Positions 45,125 through 54,515 of a DNA stretch of 64,000 nt are shown one piece after another (the first letter of the stretch is position 1; each line of letters begins with the position of its first letter). The stretch is from Corynebacterium sp. ACRQK (GTDB lineage Bacteria > Actinomycetota > Actinomycetes > Mycobacteriales > Mycobacteriaceae): the NCBI RefSeq assembly GCF_022345965.1, contig NZ_JAKRMU010000005.1, positions 144,000 through 207,999 on the forward strand, given 5' to 3'. The notes under the pieces were generated by a model. That model saw only the letters and a list, made by a program, of their open reading frames with translations, was not told the DNA's origin and searched no databases. Both the position numbers and the translations under genes were made by a program.

Positions 45125-45234
45125 GGGATCACCTTATTCCTTGGAGTCAATAGAATGACCTAGGTTAGCGAGAATGCTAAGGCAGAGCAAATTTCACTCG
45201 CTAATCACACCAGCCACAGGCGTTACACGACGAA

Positions 45235-45250
45235 TGTGATCTTCGTCACA
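45235..45250. promoter_or_regulatory. GlxR (cAMP receptor-type) operator upstream of rpf
   Basis: TGTGATCTTCGTCACA has both perfect half-sites of the corynebacterial GlxR consensus TGTGA-n6-TCACA. It lies 303 bases before the rpf ATG and about 110 before cspB. GlxR is known to control rpf genes in C. glutamicum, so rpf is the likelier target; repression of cspB is also possible. Confidence 0.8.
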
Positions 45251-45350
45251 TTACGGAATTATAACAAAATGGATTCATTCCTATAAATTCCAGGTCAATA
45301 GGCGTTTCAGGAGATCGCCTTAACGTTACATAAGTTTCAAATCTTGCAAG

Positions 45351-46179
<829 letters not shown>

Positions 46180-46196
46180 GATCAGGCTAAGCTAAC

Positions 46197-46236
46197 AGCC
46201 GGGTCGGCACGCAGGGGCGTGCCGACCCGGCTTTTT
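46197..46236 (+). terminator. Rho-independent terminator of rpf
   Basis: AGCCGGGTCGGCACGC (46197-46212) pairs with GCGTGCCGACCCGGCT (46217-46232), a perfect 16-bp stem with a 4-base loop followed by TTTTGTTGG. Confidence 0.95.
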
Positions 46237-46260
46237 GTTGGTCGCAGGCTAGGCGCTGCG

Positions 46261-46303
46261 AAAGGTGGCGCGCTTCCCCCTCATGGGGAGGCGCGCCACC
46301 TTT
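46261..46303 (-). terminator. Second hairpin terminator, for the convergent small gene
   Basis: AAAGGTGGCGCGC (46261-46273) pairs perfectly with GCGCGCCACCTTT (46291-46303), and TTCCCC/GGGGAG extends the stem to about 19 bp around a CTCAT loop. It sits 18 bases beyond the stop of the minus-strand 62-residue gene and can serve both directions. Confidence 0.85.
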
Positions 46304-46321
46304 GTTGGTTTATTAGTTCAG

Positions 46322-46510
46322 TTACTTGTTAATAACGGTGAACGAGTGCACGTACGGAAGCTCGGACGCATCGACGGGGAACTCGATGTCACCGTAGGGG
46401 CTCAGAGCGCCCGCGGTATCAGCCACCAGCTCGGTAACAGCGTGGCGGCCCTCTGGAATATCGGTCGGCCAGCCTGCGTCGACATAGCCCTTCTTCTCAA
46501 CGTTAGCCAT
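46322..46510 (-). CDS. Small conserved-looking protein, 62 residues
   Basis: The frame from ATG 46510 encodes MANVEKKGYVDAGWPTDIPE and ends SELPYVHSFTVINK, an acidic, soluble-looking sequence with no cysteine or membrane segment. Codon use and its own terminator argue for a real gene; I cannot assign a family or function. There is no strong Shine-Dalgarno, and the upstream -10-like sequence lies close, so it may be leaderless. Longer readings of this frame are not supported. Confidence 0.65.
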   Translation of the reverse strand: MANVEKKGYVDAGWPTDIPEGRHAVTELVADTAGALSPYGDIEFPVDASELPYVHSFTVINK

Positions 46511-46690
46511 AGTTGTATCTTTGCACATCGCAAAGGAAAAGGACACACGTAGTGGCGATTTCCACCCACATTCCCACCCGCTCCACCGCATTTCCCCATG
46601 ACCCAAACCGCCACTCGTCCGCCGTCCGTCTGCTGCGCGCCATGCACCGCACCCCAATAACGTTGAGTTTCCAGCTAAAATAGGGGGATT

Positions 46691-49294
46691 ATGCATCACA
46701 ACTCCGCGAACCCCACCGCTGATGGCAGCTCTTCTGCTTCCCTCCGCAGCGAGTTTCCCTCCTATGGGGACTGGCTGTTCGGACAGACGGACGAAGCGCT
46801 CGCGGATCTGCTCTCTCGCTTGCTGGCTTCCAACCCGACCACCTTCGTGGAGAACCTCACCGGCAGCAACGCTGCGCTCGATAGCCTCTCCGCTGCAGTG
46901 TCCACGCCGGGTCGCAGCCGCCACGCGGAGTTGTTCGCGGATTCCCCCGATCCGGCGCTACTCCACCTGAACTCCCTTGAGCTCGCGGTCTGCCACGCGG
47001 CCTGCGAACTCGATGCGGTGCACCATCCGTGCACGGTGGCGGAGCTCGTCGACATGCTTACCGAGCTCTTTGACATCGCCGGCACTCCCGACACACAGCG
47101 CCCTGACGAAGAAGAGATCCGCGCTGCCGTGCAATCCCTCTGCCACTGGGGGCTGGTGTTCGGTCTGGACTTCGCACTGCCCCACCCCGATCTGCCCGGC
47201 GCGAAGACGCGGCTGAAGATTCCGCCCCATCTGCCGCGCATGTTCGAGCCCTCCACGGAACAGCTCTGGCGGCTGGTCGATTCCACCCGCTGTCCCATCC
47301 CCACCATAGAGCTTCCGCAGGTCGTGGACGAGCTCCCGCCCCGCCAGCGCCGCCTGCTTTCAACTCTTGCTGCAGGAGGCGGCGTGGGACATTCAACCTC
47401 CCTACACGAGGGCGCGGACCCCTCTAAGCCCCTGCCCACCCTGGTGCGCCGGGGAATTTTGGACCAGTTGGACGATACGACGGCTCGCCTGACGGGTCGC
47501 GTGCAACAGCTGCTACGTGGCACGGTCATCGCCGATCCAGGTGGGCACTTCACCGCCTTCACCCCCTCCACCGCCACCGGCTCCACTGTCCCCACCGGCT
47601 CCTCCACCAACTCTCGTGCCGATGACGCTGGCGCGGCCCAGGCCATCCAGCTCATCCAGGACCTCGGCCACCTCATCGAGGATCTCGGCCGCAACCCGAT
47701 CGTCCCACTTTCCTCCGGCGGCATCGGCACTCGCGAGGTCAATAAGGTCGCCCGCCGCCGTGACGAGCCCGCCGAGACCACCCTGCATCTGCTGACATGG
47801 CTCGCCCACGCGAACCTCATCGGCCGCGGTCGCGCTACTCCCACCCCGGCCGGCCAGCCCGCGCGCGACTACTGGGCGCCTACGGAGCTCGCTCTCGACT
47901 TCCTGGAGGCCTCCCCCGCCACCGCCTGGGCGATCCTACTGCTCGGCTGGGCCGGCAGCGCCTACGCACCGTGGCTCGTCGACGAGCCCGACGTCCGCCC
48001 CTTCGAGGCCGGCACGGCATCCCACGCCGCCCACGGGCTACGTCGAACCTTCCCGTCGCTGTTCGCTGATCTTGACTCTTTGGGTAATGACGCCCCCACG
48101 CCCCAGCCAGCCGAAATTCAGCGAGAACTCTGGCGCGTGCGGCCCGGCGAGGCCTGGCGCACCACGCACACCGCCTGGGATGCGGTGTGGGAGGAGGCTA
48201 AAGAGGTCGGCGTGTTGGCGTCATTAAGAAGAGACACAGTGCCCACCCGGGCGATGGGTGCACTGCGCGACGTACTGACCGGCAGCACACACCCCGCTGA
48301 GAACCCCGTGGCGGATCTGGCCGACGCGCTGGCGGAGATCCTGCCCACGCCGGTGGAGCAGCTGATTGTGCAGGCAGACCACACGATCATGGCGCCGGGG
48401 CTGCTGCGTCCAGCCGACCAGGCGATGCTGGCGAAGTTCAGTGATCAGGAATCCGGCGGTATGGCCAGTGTCTGGCGAATGTCCAAGGAATCGGTGGAGC
48501 GGGCGCTGCGGGCGGGGCTTGGCGCCGCCGAGGTCGAGGCGTTTCTGGAGGCCCGCGCGCTGGGCGGTGCGGAGAACGTCCCGCAGGCGCTGCGCTACAT
48601 GCTCCACGACGCGGAACGCAGCCTCTCGCAGGCGACGGCCGGGGTGGCGCAGATGTACCTGAGCGTGACGGAACCCGAGGCGCTGGACCGGATCTTGGCA
48701 CTGCCGGACATCGACGGGCTGCGGCTGCGGAAAATCGCGCCCACGGTAGCGGTATCCGCAGCACAGCTATCTTTTGTGACAGATCGGCTGGAAGCCATGG
48801 GTGTACAGCTTCGACTGGAGGGAGGGCAGGCGCACGCGGACGCCCCAGTGCTTTCGCGGGTGGCCACGCCCCCGCGCGAGGGGCTGCGCGCGACCTTGCA
48901 CTCGGACCCACACTCGGGAGCGGATGAAGACGCAGGCGCGGACTCCCAAGTGATTGCCAGCGCTATCGAGGGCTTCCGGCGTAGCCACGACAACGCGGAT
49001 CGGGCCGACGCAAGCACTACGGGCATAGGGGCAGGCACAGTGGTAGGCACAGGGGCAAGCCAGCACGGCAATACCCGCGTGGTGCACACCGCCGAGGAGA
49101 TGATGGCCGCGATCTCGCGGGCGTATTCCGCCGGCACCATCGTGCGGATTAGCTATGTAAACAACGAAGGCAAGCAAACCAGCGACCAGGTCTCAATCGT
49201 CATGATTCGCCCGTCTACCATCGCTGTGGTCTCCGAGATCAGTGGCGAAAGCTTCACCGTGCAGCCGCACCGCCTCAGCAGCGTGGAATACTAG
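46691..49294 (+). CDS. Helicase-associated protein (Helicase_C_3, Rv0862c-like)
   Basis: The 867-residue protein resembles the actinobacterial XPB/Ssl2-associated family that has a Helicase_C_3 domain but no Walker motifs. Recognisable parts are an N-terminal helical region (YGDWLFGQTDEALADLL), winged-helix-like segments around LPPRQRRLLSTLAAGGG, the VEQLIVQADHTIMAPG core of the Helicase_C_3 domain (near residue 560) and a C-terminal WYL-like beta domain (VRISYVNNEGKQTSDQV). In mycobacteria the same gene precedes the XPB helicase, as here, so the two probably act together. TAAAATAGGGGG directly before the ATG suggests a very short leader. Confidence 0.85.
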   Translation: MHHNSANPTADGSSSASLRSEFPSYGDWLFGQTDEALADLLSRLLASNPTTFVENLTGSNAALDSLSAAVSTPGRSRHAELFADSPDPALLHLNSLELAVCHAACELDAVHHPCTVAELVDMLTELFDIAGTPDTQRPDEEEIRAAVQSLCHWGLVFGLDFALPHPDLPGAKTRLKIPPHLPRMFEPSTEQLWRLVDSTRCPIPTIELPQVVDELPPRQRRLLSTLAAGGGVGHSTSLHEGADPSKPLPTLVRRGILDQLDDTTARLTGRVQQLLRGTVIADPGGHFTAFTPSTATGSTVPTGSSTNSRADDAGAAQAIQLIQDLGHLIEDLGRNPIVPLSSGGIGTREVNKVARRRDEPAETTLHLLTWLAHANLIGRGRATPTPAGQPARDYWAPTELALDFLEASPATAWAILLLGWAGSAYAPWLVDEPDVRPFEAGTASHAAHGLRRTFPSLFADLDSLGNDAPTPQPAEIQRELWRVRPGEAWRTTHTAWDAVWEEAKEVGVLASLRRDTVPTRAMGALRDVLTGSTHPAENPVADLADALAEILPTPVEQLIVQADHTIMAPGLLRPADQAMLAKFSDQESGGMASVWRMSKESVERALRAGLGAAEVEAFLEARALGGAENVPQALRYMLHDAERSLSQATAGVAQMYLSVTEPEALDRILALPDIDGLRLRKIAPTVAVSAAQLSFVTDRLEAMGVQLRLEGGQAHADAPVLSRVATPPREGLRATLHSDPHSGADEDAGADSQVIASAIEGFRRSHDNADRADASTTGIGAGTVVGTGASQHGNTRVVHTAEEMMAAISRAYSAGTIVRISYVNNEGKQTSDQVSIVMIRPSTIAVVSEISGESFTVQPHRLSSVEY

Positions 49295-49320
49295 CGCGCT
49301 GCAGCAGGCTGCTGCGGGCG

Positions 49321-49371
49321 GCTACTGTGCGACTACAGGGTGGCTACTGTGCGACTACAGGGCGACTACAG
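49321..49371. repeat. 22-bp tandem duplication before the XPB gene
   Basis: GCTACTGTGCGACTACAGGG occurs at 49321-49340 and 49343-49362 (period 22), and its half CGACTACAG recurs at 49363-49371. The repeat lies in the short gap after the Helicase_C_3 gene, about 70 bases before the XPB start. Confidence 0.8.
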
Positions 49372-49441
49372 TAGAAGGTTGTCCCTAAGACAAAACAAAC
49401 CTAGAGCAACCCCCGACCCCCTTGTGAGGAGCATCCAGCTA

Positions 49442-51088
49442 GTGAGCATCGGCACCGGCCCCCTGATCGTCCAGTCGGACAAGACTGTGCTGCTGGAAAT
49501 CGACCACGAACAGGCGCAGGAGGCGCGCACCGCACTGGCGCCGTTCGCGGAGCTGGAGCGCGCGCCCGAGCACGTGCACACCTACCGCATCACCCCGCTG
49601 GCACTGTGGAACGCCCGCGCCGCCGGGCATGACGCGGAGCAGGTCATGGACGTGCTGGAAACCTACTCGCGGTTCCCTGTCCCGCAGCCGCTGCTCATCG
49701 ACATTGCCGACACGATGGATCGCTACGGGCGGCTGCAGCTCATCAAACACCCGGCGCACGGGCTCGTGCTAGAGACGACGGACAGGGCTGTGTTGACGGA
49801 GATCCGGCGTCACAAAAAGATCAAGCCCATGTTGGGCGCAGAAATCGACGAGGACTCGATCGTTGTGCACCCTTCCGAGCGCGGCAGGCTCAAGCAGGAA
49901 CTGCTGAAGGTCGGCTGGCCCGCAGAGGATCTGGCGGGCTACGTCGACGGCGAGGCACACCCCATCGAGCTGTCGCAGGAACACGAAGAATGGCAGCTGC
50001 GGGACTATCAGGAGATGGCGGCCGATAGCTTCTGGGAAGGAGGCTCGGGCGTGGTAGTGCTGCCATGTGGTGCGGGCAAGACGATGGTCGGCGCGGCCTC
50101 AATGGCCAAGGCAAAGGCCACCACCCTGATCCTGGTGACGAACACCGTCGCGGGCAGGCAGTGGAAGGACGAGCTGGTGCGGCGTACCTCCCTGACGGAG
50201 GATGAAATCGGCGAGTATTCCGGGGAGAAGAAGGAGATCCGCCCCGTGACCATCGCCACCTACCAGGTGGTCACGCGCAAGTCGAAGGGCGAATACCGGG
50301 CGCTGGAGCTGTTCGACTCCCGCGACTGGGGCTTAATCATTTACGACGAGGTTCACCTGCTGCCTGCCCCGGTGTTCCGCATGACCTCCGACCTGCAGTC
50401 TCGCCGCCGTCTGGGGCTCACCGCCACCCTGGTGCGCGAGGACGGCCGCGAAGGCGACGTATTCAGCCTGATCGGGCCGAAGCGCTATGACGCCCCATGG
50501 AAGGACATTGAATCGCAGGGCTGGATCGCCCCGGCGGACTGCACCGAGGTGCGCGTGCAGCTAACCGAGGCTGAGCGGATGGTTTACGCCACCGCCGAGC
50601 AATCCGACAAATACCGACTGGCCGCCACCACCCCGAAGAAAACGAAGGTGGTGCGCAAGATTATGGAGATGCACCCGGACGAGCCCACGCTCATCATCGG
50701 CGCGTACATCGACCAGCTGGAGGAGATCGCTGAGGAACTGGACGTGCCCGTCATCGACGGCAAGACCGGCAACGCTAAGCGCGAGAAGCTGTACCAGCAA
50801 TTCCGCGATGGCGAGCTGAAGACGCTGGTGGTTTCCAAGGTTGCGAACTTCAGCATCGACCTGCCCGGCGCGTCCGTGGCCATCCAGATTTCCGGCACCT
50901 TCGGCTCGCGGCAGGAGGAGGCTCAGCGGCTGGGCCGTATTCTGCGCCCGAAGCCGGACGGTGGCGGGGCGTTTTTCTACTCCATCGTCGCGCGTGACAC
51001 ACTAGACGCAGATTATGCCGCGCACCGCCAGCGCTTCCTGGCTGAGCAGGGCTACGGCTACCGCATCATCGACTCTTTCGACCTTTAG
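49442..51088 (+). CDS. XPB-family DNA repair helicase
   Basis: The 548-residue protein is the bacterial homologue of XPB/ERCC3, a 3'-5' helicase. It has the N-terminal damage-recognition-like part, Walker A LPCGAGKT with Lys213, DEVH in IIYDEVHLLPAP, LGLTATLVREDGRE with the RED motif, and C-terminal motifs ISGTFGSRQEEAQRLGRILRPK. The GTG at 49442 gives the family N-terminus (SIGTGPLIVQSDKTVL) and has AGGAG ten bases upstream; open frame to 49340 lies in the 22-bp repeat and is unlikely. It follows its Helicase_C_3 partner. Confidence 0.93.
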   Translation: MSIGTGPLIVQSDKTVLLEIDHEQAQEARTALAPFAELERAPEHVHTYRITPLALWNARAAGHDAEQVMDVLETYSRFPVPQPLLIDIADTMDRYGRLQLIKHPAHGLVLETTDRAVLTEIRRHKKIKPMLGAEIDEDSIVVHPSERGRLKQELLKVGWPAEDLAGYVDGEAHPIELSQEHEEWQLRDYQEMAADSFWEGGSGVVVLPCGAGKTMVGAASMAKAKATTLILVTNTVAGRQWKDELVRRTSLTEDEIGEYSGEKKEIRPVTIATYQVVTRKSKGEYRALELFDSRDWGLIIYDEVHLLPAPVFRMTSDLQSRRRLGLTATLVREDGREGDVFSLIGPKRYDAPWKDIESQGWIAPADCTEVRVQLTEAERMVYATAEQSDKYRLAATTPKKTKVVRKIMEMHPDEPTLIIGAYIDQLEEIAEELDVPVIDGKTGNAKREKLYQQFRDGELKTLVVSKVANFSIDLPGASVAIQISGTFGSRQEEAQRLGRILRPKPDGGGAFFYSIVARDTLDADYAAHRQRFLAEQGYGYRIIDSFDL

Positions 51089-51124
51089 AAATTTTAATAA
51101 CCATCCTCTGCCTTAAGGAGCCCC

Positions 51125-51859
51125 ATGCCCGCCGCCCAGCAACCGATGCAGGTTGACTTCAACTTCGATGTCGACGAGGAGTACGCCCGCAAACACAATG
51201 AGTTCCTGCGCGATGCGAAGCGTATGCAGGTTTCGGCGGGCGTGCTGGCCGCCGTCCTGGCAGTGATCGTGGCCGTGCTGCTGATCACCGCGGGCTCTCA
51301 GTGGTGGGCTCTGGCGATTAGCTTCGCGCTGGGCGTGTTCGCATTGCTGTGCCTAATCCTGATTCCGGTGCTGCCGCGCAAGATGGGCTCGCCGCAGCAG
51401 TACTTCGACATGTACCAGCTGGCTCCGGCGATGATCGCGGAGGTCAACGCACGCGACATGGTTCTGTTGATGCTCGTGGACGCCTCTACCGAGCCAGCGA
51501 AGACCGTTCCCGCCCTGGCATACCGCACCGTGACCTCTGTGCCGGGTGTTCCCCGCGAGGTCGGTGCGCGGGTACCTTCCATGGCCGTGACCAGCTACCG
51601 GCCTACGCGCGGGCCGAAGGTGTACGAGGAGATTTCTCCCATGCCGGTGGCGTGGGGCACTGGGGATGCGAAGGTCTGGAAGCGCGCGGAGCGGGCAATC
51701 AGCACGAACCAGTGGAATCGCCTGGAGGGGCTGCTGGACCAGGTGGACAAGGCCAAGCAGGCCAACCGCAGCGTGTACGTCCTGGAAGAAGATGCCAAAG
51801 CTGGCGCCAAGTCTGCTGCCAAGGCTGATGCCAAGAAGGACAAGCAGAACAAAAAATAA
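51125..51859 (+). CDS. DUF3239 membrane protein
   Basis: The 244-residue product has two adjacent membrane helices (about residues 37-80: VSAGVLAAVLAVIVAVLLI, then WWALAISFALGVFALLCLI) and a C-terminal soluble domain of about 150 residues with PRKMGSPQQYFDMYQLAPAM, matching DUF3239, a corynebacterial family of unknown function. The Lys/Ala-rich end (AGAKSAAKADAKKDKQNKK) is probably disordered. TTAAGGAG precedes the ATG. It may be co-transcribed with the XPB gene, 36 bp upstream. Confidence 0.8.
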   Translation: MPAAQQPMQVDFNFDVDEEYARKHNEFLRDAKRMQVSAGVLAAVLAVIVAVLLITAGSQWWALAISFALGVFALLCLILIPVLPRKMGSPQQYFDMYQLAPAMIAEVNARDMVLLMLVDASTEPAKTVPALAYRTVTSVPGVPREVGARVPSMAVTSYRPTRGPKVYEEISPMPVAWGTGDAKVWKRAERAISTNQWNRLEGLLDQVDKAKQANRSVYVLEEDAKAGAKSAAKADAKKDKQNKK

Positions 51860-51931
51860 TGCAGGTCACCGTTGCGACAGGCGGGTGATTGATTTCACAA
51901 TGGTTGTGTAGGTCACTAAACTGGCACGCAC

Positions 51932-51944
51932 ATTGTTGAACAAT
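51932..51944. promoter_or_regulatory. 13-bp palindromic operator before pxpA
   Basis: ATTGTTGAACAAT is a perfect 13-bp palindrome, 53 bases before the pxpA ATG. The TTGT-n3-ACAA pattern is typical of FadR/FCD-type GntR regulators, one of which is encoded at 56357. A near-identical site (59231-59243) precedes the NRAMP-like gene. Confidence 0.75.
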
Positions 51945-51997
51945 CCGGCCGAAAGTGCAGCTTCCCGCACTCCCCGGCCACGCAAGGAGTCGATCGC

Positions 51998-52774
51998 ATG
52001 TCCACCACCCGCAGTCCGCTTTCCATAGACCTGAACGCCGACCTCGGAGAAACGACCGGCGGCAACCCCGTAAGCGACGACGCCGCAATGGTAGCCATCG
52101 TCTCCAGCGCAAACGTCGCCTGCGGCTTCCACGCCGGCGATGCCCACGCGATCTCCAACACCCTGGCCGCCGCTGCGGAGAACAACGTCTCCGTCGGCGC
52201 GCACGTCGGCTACAACGACCAGGCTGGTTTCGGCCGCCGTTTCATCGACTACTCCCCTGCCGAGCTGGCCGACGAGGTTCTCTACCAGATCGGCGCCCTC
52301 GACGCGCTGGCTAAGGCGCGCGGTACGCAGGTGCGCTACGTCAAGCCCCACGGCGCGATGTACAACACGATCGTCCACCACGAGGCCCAGGCCAAGGCCG
52401 TCATCGAGGGAATCAAGGCATTCGGCACGGATCTGCCCGTGATGCTGCTGCCCGGCGCGGTTGCCGCCAACTACGCGGAGAAGGCCGGTCTGCGCGTGAT
52501 CAACGAGGTCTTCGCCGACCGCGCCTACAACCCGGACGGCACCCTGGTTTCCCGCCGCGAAAACGGCGCCGTTCTGCACGACCCGGAGGTCGTCGCCCGC
52601 CGCGTGGTCCGCATGGCCGAGGAGGGCACAATCGAGGCCATCGACGGCTCCACCATCCGCACCGCCGCCGATTCCGTGTGCGTCCACGGCGATTCCCCCG
52701 GCGCGGTCGCCATGGCAGAGCGCATCGCCACCGAGCTGCAGTCCAACAACATCACCATCGGGAGCTTCCTGTGA
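51998..52774 (+). CDS. pxpA: 5-oxoprolinase subunit A (LamB/YcsF family)
   Basis: The 258-residue protein shows the family N-terminus SIDLNADLGET, then VACGFHAGDAHAISNTL, GAHVGYNDQAGFGRR, YVKPHGAMYN and EVFADRAYNPDGTLVSR. With PxpB and PxpC, PxpA makes the bacterial ATP-dependent 5-oxoprolinase that opens 5-oxoproline to glutamate. AAGGAG lies about ten bases before the ATG. Its stop overlaps the next start (GTGA at 52771-52774), so translation is coupled. Confidence 0.95.
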   Translation: MSTTRSPLSIDLNADLGETTGGNPVSDDAAMVAIVSSANVACGFHAGDAHAISNTLAAAAENNVSVGAHVGYNDQAGFGRRFIDYSPAELADEVLYQIGALDALAKARGTQVRYVKPHGAMYNTIVHHEAQAKAVIEGIKAFGTDLPVMLLPGAVAANYAEKAGLRVINEVFADRAYNPDGTLVSRRENGAVLHDPEVVARRVVRMAEEGTIEAIDGSTIRTAADSVCVHGDSPGAVAMAERIATELQSNNITIGSFL

Positions 52775-54432
52775 GCCACACCGTTTCCCCCGTCGGCACC
52801 CGCGCCGTCATCGTAGACCTACCCGACCTGGCCACCGTCATGGCCTGGCACGCCTCGCTCGTCGCCAGCCCCTTGCCCGGTCAGGTCGAGGCCATCGCCG
52901 CTGCGCGCACTGTGCTTGTTTGTTTTGACGCCCACTCCTCCGCAATCGCGGGATTGAACGCCCTGCGGAACTTCCAACCGCACAGCTCTACGGAGACCAA
53001 CCCGCGGGAGGTCAGTATTGACGTCGTCTACGACGGTGAAGACCTGGCGGATGTCGCGGAGCTGATGGGCATCTCCACCGAGGAGCTCATCACCCGCCAC
53101 ACCCAGCAGCAGTGGCTCGCGGCCTTCGGTGGCTTCGCCCCGGGCTTTACCTACTGCGTGCCGGCTGCAGGCGACCAGTCTTACACCTGGGATGTAGCCC
53201 GCCGCAGCTCTCCGCGCACTGCCGTTCCGGCCGGTGCGGTGGGCTTGGCCGGACAGTTCTCCGCCGTCTATCCCCGCACCTCTCCCGGCGGCTGGCAGCT
53301 GCTGGGTCACACCACGCAGCCAATGTGGGATACGAATGCAGAGCAGCCCGCGCTGTTGCAGCCGGGCGATACTGTGCGCTATCGCCAGGTACGCGAATCC
53401 ATCAGCGTTGAGGCTGGCTCCGCAGAGGAGGCCACGGCCGGCGCGCGCGTGGGGGCGTCACAAGACAAGAAACCTATCGTCCCTGTCCGGCCGAGCGTAA
53501 AGGTCTTGGACGCAGGGCTGCAGACCCTGTTTCAGGACACGGGACGTGCCGGCCACGGCGACATCGGCGTGAACGGTTCCGGTGCAATCGATCGAGCAAG
53601 CGCTTGGGCGGCGAACGACGTAGTCGGCAACGCCTCGAGTGCAACTGTGCTGGAGAACATCGGCGGCATTGAACTGGAGGCACTGGTGGATACCGCAGTG
53701 TGCGTGACCGGCGCGCGGGCGAGCGTATCGATCGGCCGGCGGACCTTCGAACTGGGTGCACCGGTGGAAGTGAAAGCTGGGCAGACGCTGAAGGTAGACC
53801 CCGTCGGTGGGGCGGGCAACGGCCTGCGCAGCTACGTGGCCGTGCGTGGCGGGCTGGTGACGGATGAGGTCTTGGGCTCCAACTCCACCGATATCCTCTC
53901 AAGCCTGGGCCCAGAGCCCGTGGCCACCGGCGACGTTCTGAAGGCCGGGCGCCGCACCGCCCAAGCTTCCGTCGGCACCACGACCACCAACCCCTTTGAC
54001 GGTACGAACGTGCTGCGCTGCGTGGCTGGGCCGCGCGATGATTGGTTCGGCGACGCAGAGCTGCAGCGATTCACTGAGATCGAATGGAGCGTAACGGGAC
54101 AGTCAAACCGTGTGGGGCTGCGACTGGCGCTGCCGGCAGGTAGCGAGGGGACAGCGCCCGAGCCCTTGCAGCGCAACCATGACGGCGAGCTAGCAAGTGA
54201 GGGCATGGTCAGCGGTAGCATTCAGGTGCCGCCGAATGGATTGCCCGTGGTGTTCCTGGCTGACCACCCGGTAACTGGTGGCTACCCCGTAATTGCCACC
54301 GTCATCGACAAAGATCTGGACAAGGCGGGCCAGCTGGCACCGGGAGACACGGTGCGCTTCGAGCTGATCGACTTCGCACAGCAGGCAAGCGCTGGCAATG
54401 CATCGCGAGCGGGCACGCCCCAAGCTCAGTAG
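52771..54432 (+). CDS. pxpB/pxpC: 5-oxoprolinase subunits B and C fused (KipI-KipA)
   Basis: The 553-residue protein joins two subunits that are often separate. Residues about 1-215 are the KipI/allophanate-hydrolase-subunit-1 domain (FGGFAPGFTYCVPAAG, SPRTAVPAGAVGLAGQFSAVYP, GGWQLLGHT). Residues about 240-545 are the KipA/subunit-2 domain (LDAGLQTLFQDTGRAGHGDIGV, GSGAIDRASAWAAND, then SGSIQVPPNGLPVVFLADHPVTGGYPVIATV). The linker carries Ala/Glu-rich sequence. The same AHS1-AHS2 pair forms the carboxyltransferase of urea carboxylase. The GTG start overlaps the pxpA stop. Confidence 0.93.
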   Translation: MSHTVSPVGTRAVIVDLPDLATVMAWHASLVASPLPGQVEAIAAARTVLVCFDAHSSAIAGLNALRNFQPHSSTETNPREVSIDVVYDGEDLADVAELMGISTEELITRHTQQQWLAAFGGFAPGFTYCVPAAGDQSYTWDVARRSSPRTAVPAGAVGLAGQFSAVYPRTSPGGWQLLGHTTQPMWDTNAEQPALLQPGDTVRYRQVRESISVEAGSAEEATAGARVGASQDKKPIVPVRPSVKVLDAGLQTLFQDTGRAGHGDIGVNGSGAIDRASAWAANDVVGNASSATVLENIGGIELEALVDTAVCVTGARASVSIGRRTFELGAPVEVKAGQTLKVDPVGGAGNGLRSYVAVRGGLVTDEVLGSNSTDILSSLGPEPVATGDVLKAGRRTAQASVGTTTTNPFDGTNVLRCVAGPRDDWFGDAELQRFTEIEWSVTGQSNRVGLRLALPAGSEGTAPEPLQRNHDGELASEGMVSGSIQVPPNGLPVVFLADHPVTGGYPVIATVIDKDLDKAGQLAPGDTVRFELIDFAQQASAGNASRAGTPQAQ

Positions 54433-54515
54433 TACAACCCGACACAACACTTAAATACGGCCAGAACGACGACGTCAAAGACGACAAGACGACACGACCA
54501 ACAAGGAACGAACCA